DNA of 64,000 nucleotides, from contig JBEKLP010000001.1 in assembly GCA_050010135.1 (NCBI GenBank), forward strand, positions 1 to 64,000, in the 5' to 3' direction. Numbering within the stretch: position 1 is the stretch's first letter; the number at the start of each line of letters is the position of its first letter. Shown piece by piece: positions 42,563-53,228 of the stretch. Below the pieces are notes generated by a model. That model had not been told where the DNA came from, did not search any database, and worked only from the letters and a program-made list of their open reading frames with translations. The DNA comes from FEN-1073 sp050010135 (GTDB lineage: Bacteria; Chloroflexota; Anaerolineae; Anaerolineales; RBG-16-64-43). The translations under genes and the position numbers were made by a program.

Positions 42563-44598
42563 AGACCGCTTCCACGGATAACCGGGTCACCCCGCAGCGT
42601 ATCCGGATCTTCCTCGGAGCGATGATCGTCCTGTTCGCGATCTTCGCCGCGCGCCTGTTCTTCCTCCAGGTGATCCTTGGCAAATACTACCTGGCGCTGG
42701 CTGAAACCAACCGCACCCAGGTGATCAGCCTGCCCTCCTCGCGGGGCGTGATCTACGATCGCAACGGGGTGATCCTGGCGCGCAACGTGCCTTCCTATAA
42801 CATCACCATCACCCCCGCCGATCTACCCGACGACACGGGCGGCGTGCAGACCATCTACCGGACGCTCTCGGATCTGACCGGCGTCCCGATCACCGTCCCG
42901 GGCTCGCGCCCGTCGCAGGAATGCGCGCCCGGCCGCGGTATCGAGGATCTGGTCAACGAGTGGATCGAACTGGCGCCGTATTACGCGGTGAAGATCCAGT
43001 GCGACGCCGACCCGGCCGTGGCCCAGATCATCCAGGAAAGAGCCGCCGATATGCCGGGGGTTGGCGTATCGGTCTCGTCGATTCGGGACTATCCCAACGG
43101 CCGCTTTACCGCGGACGTCATCGGATACATGGGACGTGTTCCACCGGACCTTTCGGACAAATACAAAGCCCTCGGGTACAACCTCGACCAGGATAAAATC
43201 GGCTATGCGGGCATCGAACTCGCCTCGCAGGATATCCTGGCGGGAACCTACGGCAGGGAAAAGGTCGAGGTGGACGCCGCCGGGAAGATCATCCGGTTGC
43301 TGGAACCGCCGACCGAACCGATTGCCGGCAAGAACATTCAATTGACGATCGATTCGCGGCTGCAGGAAGCGGCGACCATCATTCTGGAAAATAAGATCGC
43401 GGAGACGCGGGCGAACAAACCGCCCGCCCAGCGCAGCCCGATGATCACCGGCGTGGTGATCGCCATGAATCCGCAAACGGGCGAAATCCTGGCAATGGTG
43501 TCGGTGCCAACCTACGACAACGAGAAATTTTCACGCTACATCCCGCTGGATTATTACAATTCGCTCGCGACCGACATCAGCCGCCCGATGCTCAACCACG
43601 CCATTTCCGGGACGTATCCTCCGGGTTCGATCTTCAAACTATCCACGGCGATTGGGGCGCTGAACGAAAAAATCGTCACCCCCGACACGCAAATCATCTG
43701 CAACGGGTCGATTTCCATCCTGCAAAAGTTCTATCCCGGCGATCCGGGCACGCCGATGTTGTTCTACTGCTACAACCGCAAGGGCCATGGGGTGGTGAAT
43801 TTCCTCTACGGGCTTTCGCAATCCTGCGACGTGTATTTCTACAACCTGGGCGGCGGCTATCCGGGCGGTCCGGTACCCGAGCCGGGGCTGGGGATCGACA
43901 ATATTAAACGCTACGCCGATGCCCTGGGTTACGACCAGCTCCTCCTAGGGGGCCAACTCCCCGGTGAAGTAAAAGGTCTCATCCCGGATGAGACGTGGAA
44001 ACGGCAGAACAAGGGCGAGAACTGGGCGACAGGGGATACCTACATCTCAACCATCGGCCAGGGCTACGTGGAAGTGACACCGCTCCAAGTGCTGGAATCC
44101 ATCGCCACCATCGGCAACGGCGGGAAGCTGATCAAACCCACATTGCTGAAGAAATATCTCGACGGGGAAGGTAATGTCACCCAGACTTTTCCGCCGCAGG
44201 TGATCTACAACCTGGCCGACAATACGCTTGTTCCCAATACCTTCGACATCGTCGTACAACCTTGGGTCCTGCAAGAGGTGCAAATGGGGTTGCGCCTGGT
44301 GGTCACGCAGGGCACCGCCGCCCAGTATGCCCAGATCGACAACATTCCCTCCGCCGGAAAAACAGGCACGGCGGAATACTGCGACGACATCGCCCAATCG
44401 CGCAACTTGTGCCAACGCGATGCATGGCCGACGCACGCCTGGTACGGCGCCTACGCTCCCCCCGACAATCCAGAAATCGCCGTTCTGGCATTCATGTACG
44501 ACGGCGGGGAAGGTTCGGTGACCGCCGGGCCGATCGTCCGGGATGTGCTGAAGGCGTATTATCAGTTGAAGGCCAACGACGCGCAGCGGACCGGATAA
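42559..44598 (+). CDS. mrdA: Penicillin-binding protein 2 (elongasome transpeptidase)
   Basis: 679-residue class B PBP that cross-links peptidoglycan during elongation. N-terminal membrane helix (IRIFLGAMIVLFAIFAARLFF), pedestal start SSRGVIYDRNGVILARN, and a complete transpeptidase domain: SxxK as SIFK in GTYPPGSIFKLSTA, SxN position SCD in QSCDVYFYNLG, and KTGTAE. All catalytic motifs are kept, unlike in the SEDS-fused PBP domain at 34.1 kb. It is coupled to mreD by a 4-nt overlap. Confidence 0.95.
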   Translation: MKTASTDNRVTPQRIRIFLGAMIVLFAIFAARLFFLQVILGKYYLALAETNRTQVISLPSSRGVIYDRNGVILARNVPSYNITITPADLPDDTGGVQTIYRTLSDLTGVPITVPGSRPSQECAPGRGIEDLVNEWIELAPYYAVKIQCDADPAVAQIIQERAADMPGVGVSVSSIRDYPNGRFTADVIGYMGRVPPDLSDKYKALGYNLDQDKIGYAGIELASQDILAGTYGREKVEVDAAGKIIRLLEPPTEPIAGKNIQLTIDSRLQEAATIILENKIAETRANKPPAQRSPMITGVVIAMNPQTGEILAMVSVPTYDNEKFSRYIPLDYYNSLATDISRPMLNHAISGTYPPGSIFKLSTAIGALNEKIVTPDTQIICNGSISILQKFYPGDPGTPMLFYCYNRKGHGVVNFLYGLSQSCDVYFYNLGGGYPGGPVPEPGLGIDNIKRYADALGYDQLLLGGQLPGEVKGLIPDETWKRQNKGENWATGDTYISTIGQGYVEVTPLQVLESIATIGNGGKLIKPTLLKKYLDGEGNVTQTFPPQVIYNLADNTLVPNTFDIVVQPWVLQEVQMGLRLVVTQGTAAQYAQIDNIPSAGKTGTAEYCDDIAQSRNLCQRDAWPTHAWYGAYAPPDNPEIAVLAFMYDGGEGSVTAGPIVRDVLKAYYQLKANDAQRTG

Positions 44599-44606
44599 AT
44601 TCCGCA

Positions 44607-44615
44607 TGCTATAAT
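44607..44615 (+). promoter_or_regulatory. Extended -10 promoter of minC
   Basis: TGC-TATAAT at 44607-44615. Transcription should start near 44622, downstream of the ATG at 44618, so the real minC start is expected at 44651. Confidence 0.6.
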
Positions 44616-44650
44616 CGATGAAGAAGTATTCCGGGATCCGACGAATCGCC

Positions 44651-45343
44651 ATGCCCGTTGAGGTCAATGTCAAGGGTATTCGCGAAGGCCTCCTGATCAG
44701 CTTCGGTGAAGGGAGTTGGGAGGAAGCATTCCCTTCGCTACTGAGCCACCTGGATTCCAAACCTGATTTCTTTCTCGGCGCAAACGCCATCGTGCAGCTC
44801 GGGGCGTTCCCCCTTCAAGTGACCGACCTGGCACGGCTGCGCAGCGCCCTGGCGGACCGCGGGATGGGGCTGCGGACGGTGCTTTCGCAATCCCCCGTGA
44901 CCGTCAAGGCCGCGAAGAATCTGGGATTGGAAGTTGCGCTTCCCGTCCGTGAAGCGAGAGAAACCCCGCTCGATACTGAACTCACCGGATCGGAGGCGAT
45001 TCTGCTGCACCAAACCCTCCGGTCCGGAAACAGCGTCCACTTTCCCGGGCACGTGACGATCCTGGGCGACGTCAACCCCGGAGCCGAGATCGTGGCCGGA
45101 GGGAGCGTCTTCGTGTGGGGGCATCTGCGGGGAACGGTACACGCAGGGGCAAAAGGCGACAACCGTTCGGTCGTTTGCGCCCTGGATTTGAGCCCGATGC
45201 AGCTGCGGATCGCGGGAGTCGTGGCCACCTCGCCGCCCCGCAACGGGAACAGCCGCCCGGAAATCGCATCGCTGCGCGACGGCCAACTGGTGGCGGAAAC
45301 CTGGAACCCCAAGGAAAAACCTCCCACACTCACTGGAGGATGA
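44651..45343 (+). CDS. minC: Septum site-determining protein MinC
   Basis: 230-residue inhibitor of FtsZ ring assembly. The N-terminal domain covers PVEVNVKGIREGLLISFGEG to about residue 100; the C-terminal right-handed beta-helix has GHVTILGDVNPGAEIVAGGSVFVWGHLRGTVHAG and QLRIAGVVATSP. ATG 44651 is chosen because the promoter overlaps the longer in-frame start at 44618. It is followed by a cut-down minD. Without a membrane-recruiting MinD partner its function here is uncertain. Confidence 0.9.
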   Translation: MPVEVNVKGIREGLLISFGEGSWEEAFPSLLSHLDSKPDFFLGANAIVQLGAFPLQVTDLARLRSALADRGMGLRTVLSQSPVTVKAAKNLGLEVALPVREARETPLDTELTGSEAILLHQTLRSGNSVHFPGHVTILGDVNPGAEIVAGGSVFVWGHLRGTVHAGAKGDNRSVVCALDLSPMQLRIAGVVATSPPRNGNSRPEIASLRDGQLVAETWNPKEKPPTLTGG

Positions 45344-45386
45344 GTTCGGTTTAGGCCGGAAGAAAATTCGTTGCCAAGGAGCGGGA

Positions 45387-45683
45387 ATGACGGTAACGGT
45401 GATGACGGTTACATCGGGGAAAGGCGGCGCAGGCAAAACCACCGCCACAGCCAACATCGGCGTCGCCCTGGCGCTCGTCGGGCAGAAGGTGGTCTGCATC
45501 GACAGCGACATCGGATTACGCAACCTCAACGTGGTCATGAGGCTGGAGAACCGCATCGTCTACGATCTGGTCGACGTGGATCCCTCGACGGTCCAGGTCG
45601 ATCTTTTCTCGGAAGGCCGGGAGCAGCATCTCAAAGCCCACATTCCCCTGCCCGGCCATTCGCGTCGAAAGCGCAACCTCTAA
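45387..45683 (+). pseudogene. minD: MinD N-terminal fragment, truncated
   Basis: 98 codons that match only the N-terminal third of MinD (usually about 265 residues). The deviant Walker A GKGGAGKTT, the CIDSDIGLRNLNVVMRLENRIVYDLVDV block and a degenerate LPxxQTRxK-like stretch (PLPGHSRRKRNL) are present, then a stop. The Walker B, switch regions and C-terminal membrane-targeting helix are missing, and rodA begins 9 nt later, so about 500 nt appear deleted. It could be a real deletion or an assembly error. Intact minD may exist elsewhere in the genome. Confidence 0.8.
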
Positions 45684-45692
45684 GAGACCCCC

Positions 45693-46793
45693 ATGTTTGA
45701 TTGGCGACGTTGGCGCCATTTTGATTTCTGGCTGTTGGGAAGCGCCGTCCTGCTGACGATCTTCGGCATCGTGATGATCCGCTCGGCGGTGGCCGACAAC
45801 GCGACGCTCGCCGACACGGCGCAGCGCCAGGCGTTGTTCGCCCTGATCGGCCTTGGCATCCTGCTTCTGGCCACCGTCATCGATTATCATTTCTGGCGCG
45901 GACTTACGCGGATCCTCTTTGTCGGCGTCATTCTGCTGCTTCTGTACGTGGAACTGGTGGGCGCCAAGACCTTCGGCGCCACGCGCTGGATCCGCATCGG
46001 GTCGTTCACCCTCCAGCCTTCGGAAGTGGCGAAGGTAACGCTGATTCTGATTCTGGCCGACGACATTGCGCGCAACGAAGACCGGTTGCAATCCTGGGCC
46101 GGCATCCTACGCACGCTGATCATCGCCGCCATTCCCATGTTGGTCATTTTGCGGGAACCGGATCTAAGCACCGCCATTCTCGTCATGGCGCTGTGGGCGG
46201 CCATGGCGTTCGCCGCCGGTATGCCCGCGAAATATTTCCTCTTCATCGGCGGCGCAGTAATCGTGGGAGTGATGGTAGCGCTCGCCTTCAACCTGGTGGC
46301 GGCCTATCAGATGCACCGGCTGGCCCTTTTTCTCTTCCCCGAGTCGGATCCCAGCGCCGCCTACAACATCAAGCAATCGCTGATCGCCATCGGATCGGGC
46401 AGCGTGCTCGGCCAAGGGTACGGATTGAGCACCCAGGTGCAGCTGCGATTCCTCAAAGTGCGCCAGACCGATTTCATCTTCTCGGTTCTCACCAGCGAGT
46501 TCGGCTTCGTCGGTGCGATCGTTTTTTTCGCCATCCTCGGATTCGTCGTCTTCCGCTGCCTGCAGGCGGCGCGCAATGCGCGGGATACCTACGGGGCGCT
46601 GATTGGATACGGCGTAGCTACGTTGATTTTTTATCAGGCGGCGTTTAATATCGGAATGAATCTCAATTTGCTGCCGGTCGCCGGGTTGCCGCTGCCGTTC
46701 ATCAGCTCCGGGGGCAGTTCGCTGTGGTCGGTGTTGCTCGGGATCGGGCTGGTGGAAAGCACCATTCTGTACCGGAAGGAAATGGAATTCTGA
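45693..46793 (+). CDS. rodA: Rod shape-determining SEDS protein RodA
   Basis: 366-residue SEDS peptidoglycan glycosyltransferase of the elongasome, with ten hydrophobic segments. Signatures: KTFGATRWIRIGSFTLQPSEVAKVTLIL, QSLIAIGSGSVLGQGYG, the catalytic-type Asp in RQTDFIFSVLTSEFGFVG, and LPFISSGGSSLWSVLLGIGL. It starts 9 nt after the minD fragment with no clear ribosome site. It is distinct from the SEDS-PBP fusion at 34.1 kb. Confidence 0.95.
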   Translation: MFDWRRWRHFDFWLLGSAVLLTIFGIVMIRSAVADNATLADTAQRQALFALIGLGILLLATVIDYHFWRGLTRILFVGVILLLLYVELVGAKTFGATRWIRIGSFTLQPSEVAKVTLILILADDIARNEDRLQSWAGILRTLIIAAIPMLVILREPDLSTAILVMALWAAMAFAAGMPAKYFLFIGGAVIVGVMVALAFNLVAAYQMHRLALFLFPESDPSAAYNIKQSLIAIGSGSVLGQGYGLSTQVQLRFLKVRQTDFIFSVLTSEFGFVGAIVFFAILGFVVFRCLQAARNARDTYGALIGYGVATLIFYQAAFNIGMNLNLLPVAGLPLPFISSGGSSLWSVLLGIGLVESTILYRKEMEF

Positions 46794-46794
46794 G

Positions 46795-48285
<1,491 letters not shown>

Positions 48286-48289
48286 TTAT

Positions 48290-48390
48290 TACCACAGATT
48301 ACACGCAGAAGAACACGGATTTCATCGAAATGAAATTTAAAAATTAATAATTCCGTGTAATCCGAATTCATTCCGTGAAATCCGTGGTAC
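48290..48390. repeat. Dispersed inverted repeat (ACCACAGATT type)
   Basis: The outer arms TACCACAGATT (48290-48300) and AATCCGTGGTA (48379-48389) enclose a second pair of ACACGGA/TTCCGTG words. Related words occur at 18760-18813 and 1021-1055. It lies between gltX and radC and probably forms a long hairpin in RNA. Confidence 0.7.
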
Positions 48391-48477
48391 GACCTATCCG
48401 ACAAACAATCTGCCAGTTGCAGTTTTTCATTTTTCAGGTAGAATATTTTTAGATAGTCCAACAAGGGGGAGACGAAC

Positions 48478-49185
48478 ATGAGCCAACTTGCCACGATGTA
48501 TAGAATCCAGGATTTGCCTGCCGGGGAACGGCCGCGCGAACGACTGACCGCGACCGGACCGCAGGCGCTATCCACCGCCGAGCTGATCGCGGTGCTCCTG
48601 CGCACCGGCGGACGCGGCCACGGCGCGATGCAGACCGCCCAGACTCTGCTCCAGCAGACCGGCGGGTTGCACGGATTGCGCAAAGCATCCATCTCAGACT
48701 TATGCGCCATTCCTTTTGTCGGCCCTTCCAAGGCGGCGTTGATCTTGGCCGCGGTCGAACTCGGTCGCCGGCTCGCCGTGTCGGATGCGGAAGAGGCGCC
48801 GACGGTTTCCTCCCCGGCAGCGGCGGCGGGGCTGGTGCAGTATGAAATGTCGGGATTGGAACAGGAGGAATTGCGGACGATTCTACTGGATTCGCGCAAC
48901 CGGCTGATCCGGATCCACGCGGTCTATCGCGGTTCGCTGACCACTTCCCTGATCCGCACCGGCGAGGTATTTCGCGAGGCGATTAAAGCCAACGCGGCCG
49001 GGATGATCGTCGTGCACAACCATCCCAGCGGCGATCCCTCGCCCAGCCCGGAGGATCTGTCCGTCACGCGAAACCTCGCCGAAGCCGGCCGGCTGCTGGA
49101 CATCCCGGTGCTTGACCACGTTGTCATCGGCCGCGGGAGATTCGTATCCATGCGCGAGCAGGGATTGGGGTTTGTAGAAAAATAG
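48478..49185 (+). CDS. radC: RadC family JAMM-domain protein
   Basis: 235-residue protein with an N-terminal helix-hairpin-helix part (ERLTATGPQALSTAELIAVLL, AIPFVGPSKAALILAAVELGRR) and a C-terminal MPN/JAMM metal site HNHPSGDPSPSPED. The catalytic role of RadC is unknown; the original link to recombination repair is disputed. A GGGGGA ribosome site precedes the ATG. It is monocistronic between the repeat and convergent acyP. Confidence 0.94.
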   Translation: MSQLATMYRIQDLPAGERPRERLTATGPQALSTAELIAVLLRTGGRGHGAMQTAQTLLQQTGGLHGLRKASISDLCAIPFVGPSKAALILAAVELGRRLAVSDAEEAPTVSSPAAAAGLVQYEMSGLEQEELRTILLDSRNRLIRIHAVYRGSLTTSLIRTGEVFREAIKANAAGMIVVHNHPSGDPSPSPEDLSVTRNLAEAGRLLDIPVLDHVVIGRGRFVSMREQGLGFVEK

Positions 49186-49244
49186 CCAACGCCGGGTTCT
49201 GATCCCCCGCCGATAGAAATTTTCCGGCAGCCGCGATTAACGGT

Positions 49245-49523
49245 CTACCGCAGACCGAACATCCGGAATTCCGAGGTGGGCTCCTCCCAGGATTCTTCCA
49301 CCCGCTCGACCGTGGAGGCCGACGGCCCGCAGCCAACGTCCGCCAGCAGTGATTCGAGCGCAGCACGGGAGCCCTCGGCGATCAGCTCCACGCTGCCGTC
49401 AAAGCGGTTGCGCACCCATCCGGTCAGGCCGAGCCCCATCGCGCGCCGAAGAACGAACGCGCGAAAACCCACCCCCTGCACCTCCCCGTACACTTCCGCA
49501 TGCAGACGCGCCTTCCCAGTCAT
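49245..49523 (-). CDS. acyP: Acylphosphatase
   Basis: 92-residue acylphosphatase that hydrolyses carboxyl-phosphate bonds such as acetyl or 1,3-bisphosphoglycerate phosphates. The fold signature GEVQGVGFRAFVLRRAMGLGLTGWVRNRFDGSVELIAEG carries the catalytic Arg (GFRAF) and Asn (VRNRFDG). ATG 49523 overlaps the last base of the upstream peptidase stop (TAATG). The C-terminus is a little unusual. Confidence 0.93.
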   Translation of the reverse strand: MTGKARLHAEVYGEVQGVGFRAFVLRRAMGLGLTGWVRNRFDGSVELIAEGSRAALESLLADVGCGPSASTVERVEESWEEPTSEFRMFGLR

Positions 49524-50725
49524 TACGCCGTTTTCTTTCGCACAGGAATCGGTTTCCTTCGCCGCCGGAGGATCCATCCGGCAGCCAATACCCCGACGAG
49601 CAGAACGGATGCACCCAAGACTAGCGCCCAGGTAGTGAGCCTACCGGTCTGCTTTTCGGTCAACCCGGTCCGCCAGGATTTTTCCAGCGTCTCCAGATTC
49701 TTCCCCGTCGATCCGACAAATCCCTGTCCGCAATCCGCGCCGGCAGCATAATCCTCCATCGCTTTTCGAACCGCCGCCAGCCCGTAGATTCCCCGAAGAT
49801 ACGCGACAAATGATTTGCTCTCGGCGTACGCCAGAAGCGCGGGACGCTCATCGGATGGAAACGTCCAGCACAGCGTTGCGACGGGGATCAGGCTGCCGTC
49901 CTTCGCCGCCTGTTGCAACGCCTGATCCGTCTCCGGGTAGAGATTCACTTCATAACCGGCCGCCATCCCCTCCACCAGCCAAAGCGGCAGGGAAGCGTAG
50001 GCAGCCTTCCACTTCGCGCCCAATAAAATATGAACCGTCTCGTGCGGGAGCAGCGCGGCGAGCGCCTGCCTTCCCTCCGCTCCGGATGCTGCCGCGATCA
50101 GGATGGTCCCGGAAGCGGGATCCGAGATCGCCCCCTCCCAGCCGTACGCGAGCTTTCCCAAACCGGAATGGAAATCCGCAAGGCGCGGATATATATAGAG
50201 CGACGTTGTATCCGGGATCGGGGTTTCCAAGTCAGCCGAGATTGTCCCGAGGTCCAGAAGCAGAAGGTCAGCGGCATCCTCCGCCGACCCGTTATCCCCT
50301 TCCACCCAGTGGATCGTTGCGCGTCCTTTTTCGAGGACTTGCCAGGAATAGCGGTCATCGAGGTATTGCAGCGATTGTTTTTCGGAGACGATCTTGTCAC
50401 CCGAATTCAGGATGACCTCCCACCAGTAAGCGACCGAGGAAAAAGGAAAGACCGGTTCAGAGTGTAAATCCCGGCGGGCCGCGATCGTATATCCGTCTTG
50501 TACCGAAATTTCCGCGGGATACACGAAGGAACGGAAGGAAGAGTCTTCGAGGACCAGTTCCGCCTCGCGCACCGGTTCGACCGATTGGACCGTCGCGGAA
50601 AACACCATTTCGCTTCCGAAGGCGACGCGCGCGGGATTGGGAATAACCGTCGGGCCATCCCGGCGCATACCCGGCGAACCGAACAGCGCGGGGACAAACA
50701 GGATGGGATAAAACCAACTAGGCAT
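49523..50725 (-). CDS. Secreted, membrane-anchored peptidase MA-like (gluzincin) protein
   Basis: 400-residue extracytoplasmic protein. The N-terminus MPSWFYPILFVPALFG resembles a signal peptide, and a C-terminal membrane segment (WALVLGASVLLVGVLAAGWIL) is followed by basic residues. The catalytic-type zinc motif HETVH in LLPHETVHILLG is followed 20 residues later by WLVEGMA, whose Glu fits the third ligand of gluzincins. Residues 30-130 look like a beta-sandwich. It belongs to the peptidase-MA-like group common in Chloroflexota; the substrate is unknown. ATG 50725 is chosen over a start ten codons earlier because it begins the signal sequence. Confidence 0.8.
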   Translation of the reverse strand: MPSWFYPILFVPALFGSPGMRRDGPTVIPNPARVAFGSEMVFSATVQSVEPVREAELVLEDSSFRSFVYPAEISVQDGYTIAARRDLHSEPVFPFSSVAYWWEVILNSGDKIVSEKQSLQYLDDRYSWQVLEKGRATIHWVEGDNGSAEDAADLLLLDLGTISADLETPIPDTTSLYIYPRLADFHSGLGKLAYGWEGAISDPASGTILIAAASGAEGRQALAALLPHETVHILLGAKWKAAYASLPLWLVEGMAAGYEVNLYPETDQALQQAAKDGSLIPVATLCWTFPSDERPALLAYAESKSFVAYLRGIYGLAAVRKAMEDYAAGADCGQGFVGSTGKNLETLEKSWRTGLTEKQTGRLTTWALVLGASVLLVGVLAAGWILRRRRKPIPVRKKTA

Positions 50726-50884
50726 CGGTTCCCGGCCGGTCCTTGTACAAACCATCGAAAGGGAATTCCACCGGATGAATGCGGAAGGCCTTTATGAAAT
50801 CATTGGAAAAGAGACGGGGGATGGGAAGCGGTTCCGTGCGTCGGAGGGAGGTCGCAGGGATGGAATTGCCTGGGCGGGAGTTTT

Positions 50885-51907
50885 TCACCCTTCCGGATCC
50901 TCGTCTTCCTCGTCGTCCTCGTCGCTCTCTGCGTCTTCCTCATCCTCATCGTCCAAAGTCAACAGGGGAAGATCGCCGATCGAATCCTGAAATTCCGCAT
51001 TCTCCAGGGCTTCTTCGATCCGATCCCATTCGTCGCTTTCTGCTTCCCCCTGCAATTCCTCCAAGGCCTGGCGCGCCGATTCGCCCCCGATCTCGCCGAG
51101 GGAGTCGATCGTGTTCCAGCGGACGTTTCCATCCGGGTCTTCCAGCAGTTCGATGAGCAGCGGGACGGCGCTGCGCAAGCCGAGGGCGCCCGCGGCGCGC
51201 GCCGCCTCCGCCCGAAGCGCGGGCGAGCGGCTGCCCAGTTCCCTCAGGATAGTAGCGGACCAGCGGGAATCCGCCGACCGGCCCATGGCAAAGAGCGAGC
51301 TGGCCTTCATCGATTCTTCGTGTTGGCGATAGGCTTTTGCGAGGATCTCGTACACACCCGGTTCGGACGAAAAGCCGATCGATTCCACCGCGCGCCGCCT
51401 TACTTCCAGATCGTCGGTCCCGCCGGCGACGACTTTCAACCGTTCCACGATCTTTCCGCCGATCGAAGCCGGAATTTTTTCCAGTTCCATTCGTTCCACG
51501 AAGGCACCCAGCGCCGAAGCGGCGGCGGAACGCACCGCGGAATCCGAATCCTTTTCCATCAACTGCAGGAACCGGTCGATCAGTTTGGGATCCTCACATT
51601 CCCACAACGTCCGGATCGCGTGCACCCTCACCCCGCCGTCCGCATCGTCAAGGGTGACGTGCGCGATGCCGGTAAAGTCAAGCTCGAAGTTGGCCCGCGC
51701 CATTTCCTCCATCCGCGCGATGAGATCCCGACGGGTTGCCGCCGGAAGTTTGCGCCAGGTACCCAGAAATTCCCGGACCTGGAGCCTGCCCAGATCCGAA
51801 AGCCAATGCAGCGGGAACCGGACTCCGGAGCCCGACGTCGGAGCAACGTTTTCGGATTCCTTTTTCAGGAGAACCATCGCCGCATCGAATAATTTCTGCT
51901 CAGACAT
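50885..51907 (-). CDS. HEAT-repeat protein with acidic tail
   Basis: 340 residues made of HEAT/PBS-lyase-like repeats between about 80 and 290 (for example VRVHAIRTLWECEDPKLIDRFLQLM, AEAARAAGALGLRSAVPLLIELLEDPDGNVRWNTIDSLGEIGG). The last 25 residues are almost all Asp/Glu (after LPLLTLDDEDEED). It is probably a protein-binding scaffold in the cytosol. It lies 18 nt downstream of rseP in the same direction. No enzymatic motif was seen. Confidence 0.8.
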   Translation of the reverse strand: MSEQKLFDAAMVLLKKESENVAPTSGSGVRFPLHWLSDLGRLQVREFLGTWRKLPAATRRDLIARMEEMARANFELDFTGIAHVTLDDADGGVRVHAIRTLWECEDPKLIDRFLQLMEKDSDSAVRSAAASALGAFVERMELEKIPASIGGKIVERLKVVAGGTDDLEVRRRAVESIGFSSEPGVYEILAKAYRQHEESMKASSLFAMGRSADSRWSATILRELGSRSPALRAEAARAAGALGLRSAVPLLIELLEDPDGNVRWNTIDSLGEIGGESARQALEELQGEAESDEWDRIEEALENAEFQDSIGDLPLLTLDDEDEEDAESDEDDEEDEDPEG

Positions 51908-51925
51908 TTTCGCCGGCTTCTCCGA

Positions 51926-52987
51926 TTATCTGGGCAATACCGGGAAGAAGAAATCCAGATAGGTGACGAACAGCATCAGCACGAGCAGCACCAGCAAAGT
52001 ATAGGCGTGTACCATGCGTTCTTTTTCCGGATTCACCCGCTTTCCGCGGATGGCTTCGATGTAAATGAACACCAGGCGGCCGCCGTCGAGCGCCGGGATC
52101 GGAAGGATATTGCCAATCGCCAGGGCCAGATTGATCATCCCGATCCAGCTCAAAATGATCACCCAGCGGTTGTTTTGACGGGCCGACCCCACGATCTGCT
52201 GGGTGACGTCCAGGATTCCCACCGGGCCGACCGGGCGTTCGGTGGACGCATTGAAGTTACCGCGCAGAATCATCGACGGCAACTGGAGGATGAGTTTCAC
52301 CTGATCGCCCATGGTCGTAAGCCCCATCCCCAAGGCTTCGATCCAATTGTGCCGGCCGGAGAACGCCATGGTGATGACCATCCCGCTCGGGCCCTGATCA
52401 GAAGGCCAGGTGGAACGAGGCACTACGCCTACTTCCAGTGTCTGACTTCCCCGTTCCAGGCGGAGCGTGATTTCCTTTCCGAGATGGGTTGTAATATATT
52501 GGATGACCTGCTGCGTGTTCTGAGCCGTCATGCCGTCCACCGCCAGAATGCGGTCCCCCGCCATCAAGCCGGCCTGTTGCGCCGGCGTGTCGGCGACGAC
52601 CGAATCGATTATTACGCCGTCCGGATAGGCGATTTTAAATCCGATCGTGAAAGCCAAAATGGCCGCCAGGAGGTTGGCCAGCACGCCGCCGCAAAGAACG
52701 GCAAAGCGCACCCGTTTTGAAGCGGAAGCCAGGCCGCCCGGCACGGAGGGGTCGTCCTCCCCCAGGGGACGGACGAACGCACCGAAGGGGATAACGTTCA
52801 AAGTGAACTCGGTCCCCTGCCAGTTGAATAATTTCTTCAGCCGCGGCGGAAATCCAAATCCGAACTCCTCGACCTTGACTCCGGTCAGGCGCGCCATGAC
52901 AAAGTGGCCCGCCTCGTGAATAAAGAGGAGCAGGCCGAAAAGAAAAATTGTCAGGACCCAGTCGAAGATATTGCCGAATAAACTCAT
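51926..52987 (-). CDS. rseP: Site-2 protease RseP (zinc intramembrane metalloprotease)
   Basis: 353-residue integral membrane protease that cleaves membrane-bound regulators or signal peptides within the bilayer. The zinc motif HEAGH sits in the first helix (LLLFIHEAGHFVMARL), one PDZ domain follows (DTPAQQAGLMAGDRILAVDGM), and the third ligand motif is in ILPIPALDGGRLVFI. The length is slightly under the usual 420-450 with two PDZ domains. An extended -10 lies 32 nt before the ATG. Confidence 0.95.
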   Translation of the reverse strand: MSLFGNIFDWVLTIFLFGLLLFIHEAGHFVMARLTGVKVEEFGFGFPPRLKKLFNWQGTEFTLNVIPFGAFVRPLGEDDPSVPGGLASASKRVRFAVLCGGVLANLLAAILAFTIGFKIAYPDGVIIDSVVADTPAQQAGLMAGDRILAVDGMTAQNTQQVIQYITTHLGKEITLRLERGSQTLEVGVVPRSTWPSDQGPSGMVITMAFSGRHNWIEALGMGLTTMGDQVKLILQLPSMILRGNFNASTERPVGPVGILDVTQQIVGSARQNNRWVIILSWIGMINLALAIGNILPIPALDGGRLVFIYIEAIRGKRVNPEKERMVHAYTLLVLLVLMLFVTYLDFFFPVLPR

Positions 52988-53019
52988 TTCTGCGCCTTTC
53001 CGTCCTGCAGTCTTTGCGG

Positions 53020-53028
53020 ATTATAACA
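53020..53028 (-). promoter_or_regulatory. Extended -10 promoter of rseP
   Basis: TGT-TATAAT on the minus strand, 32 nt before the rseP start. The rest of the gap to the mvaD stop (53029-53228) is AT-rich and shows no gene. Confidence 0.6.
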
Positions 53029-53228
53029 GGCTACCAGGTTGGAATCATCGTTTGGTTTTCAATATTAGAGAAATATCATTGGATGGTTGGCTTGGCAAAA
53101 GGAGTACACCGAAATCATCGAAGAAAATGGAACTCACGGAAGAGATCCATAATAATTAAATTCTTATTCGAACCTCTTCTTGATTTTTATGTATTCCTTG
53201 GGTTTTTCGGCGGCTTCCATGCACTCTG

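Noticed and set aside
44618..44650. Longer minC start at ATG 44618
   Set aside because: The TATAAT box ends 2 nt before it, so transcription would begin downstream of this codon; ATG 44651 is used instead.
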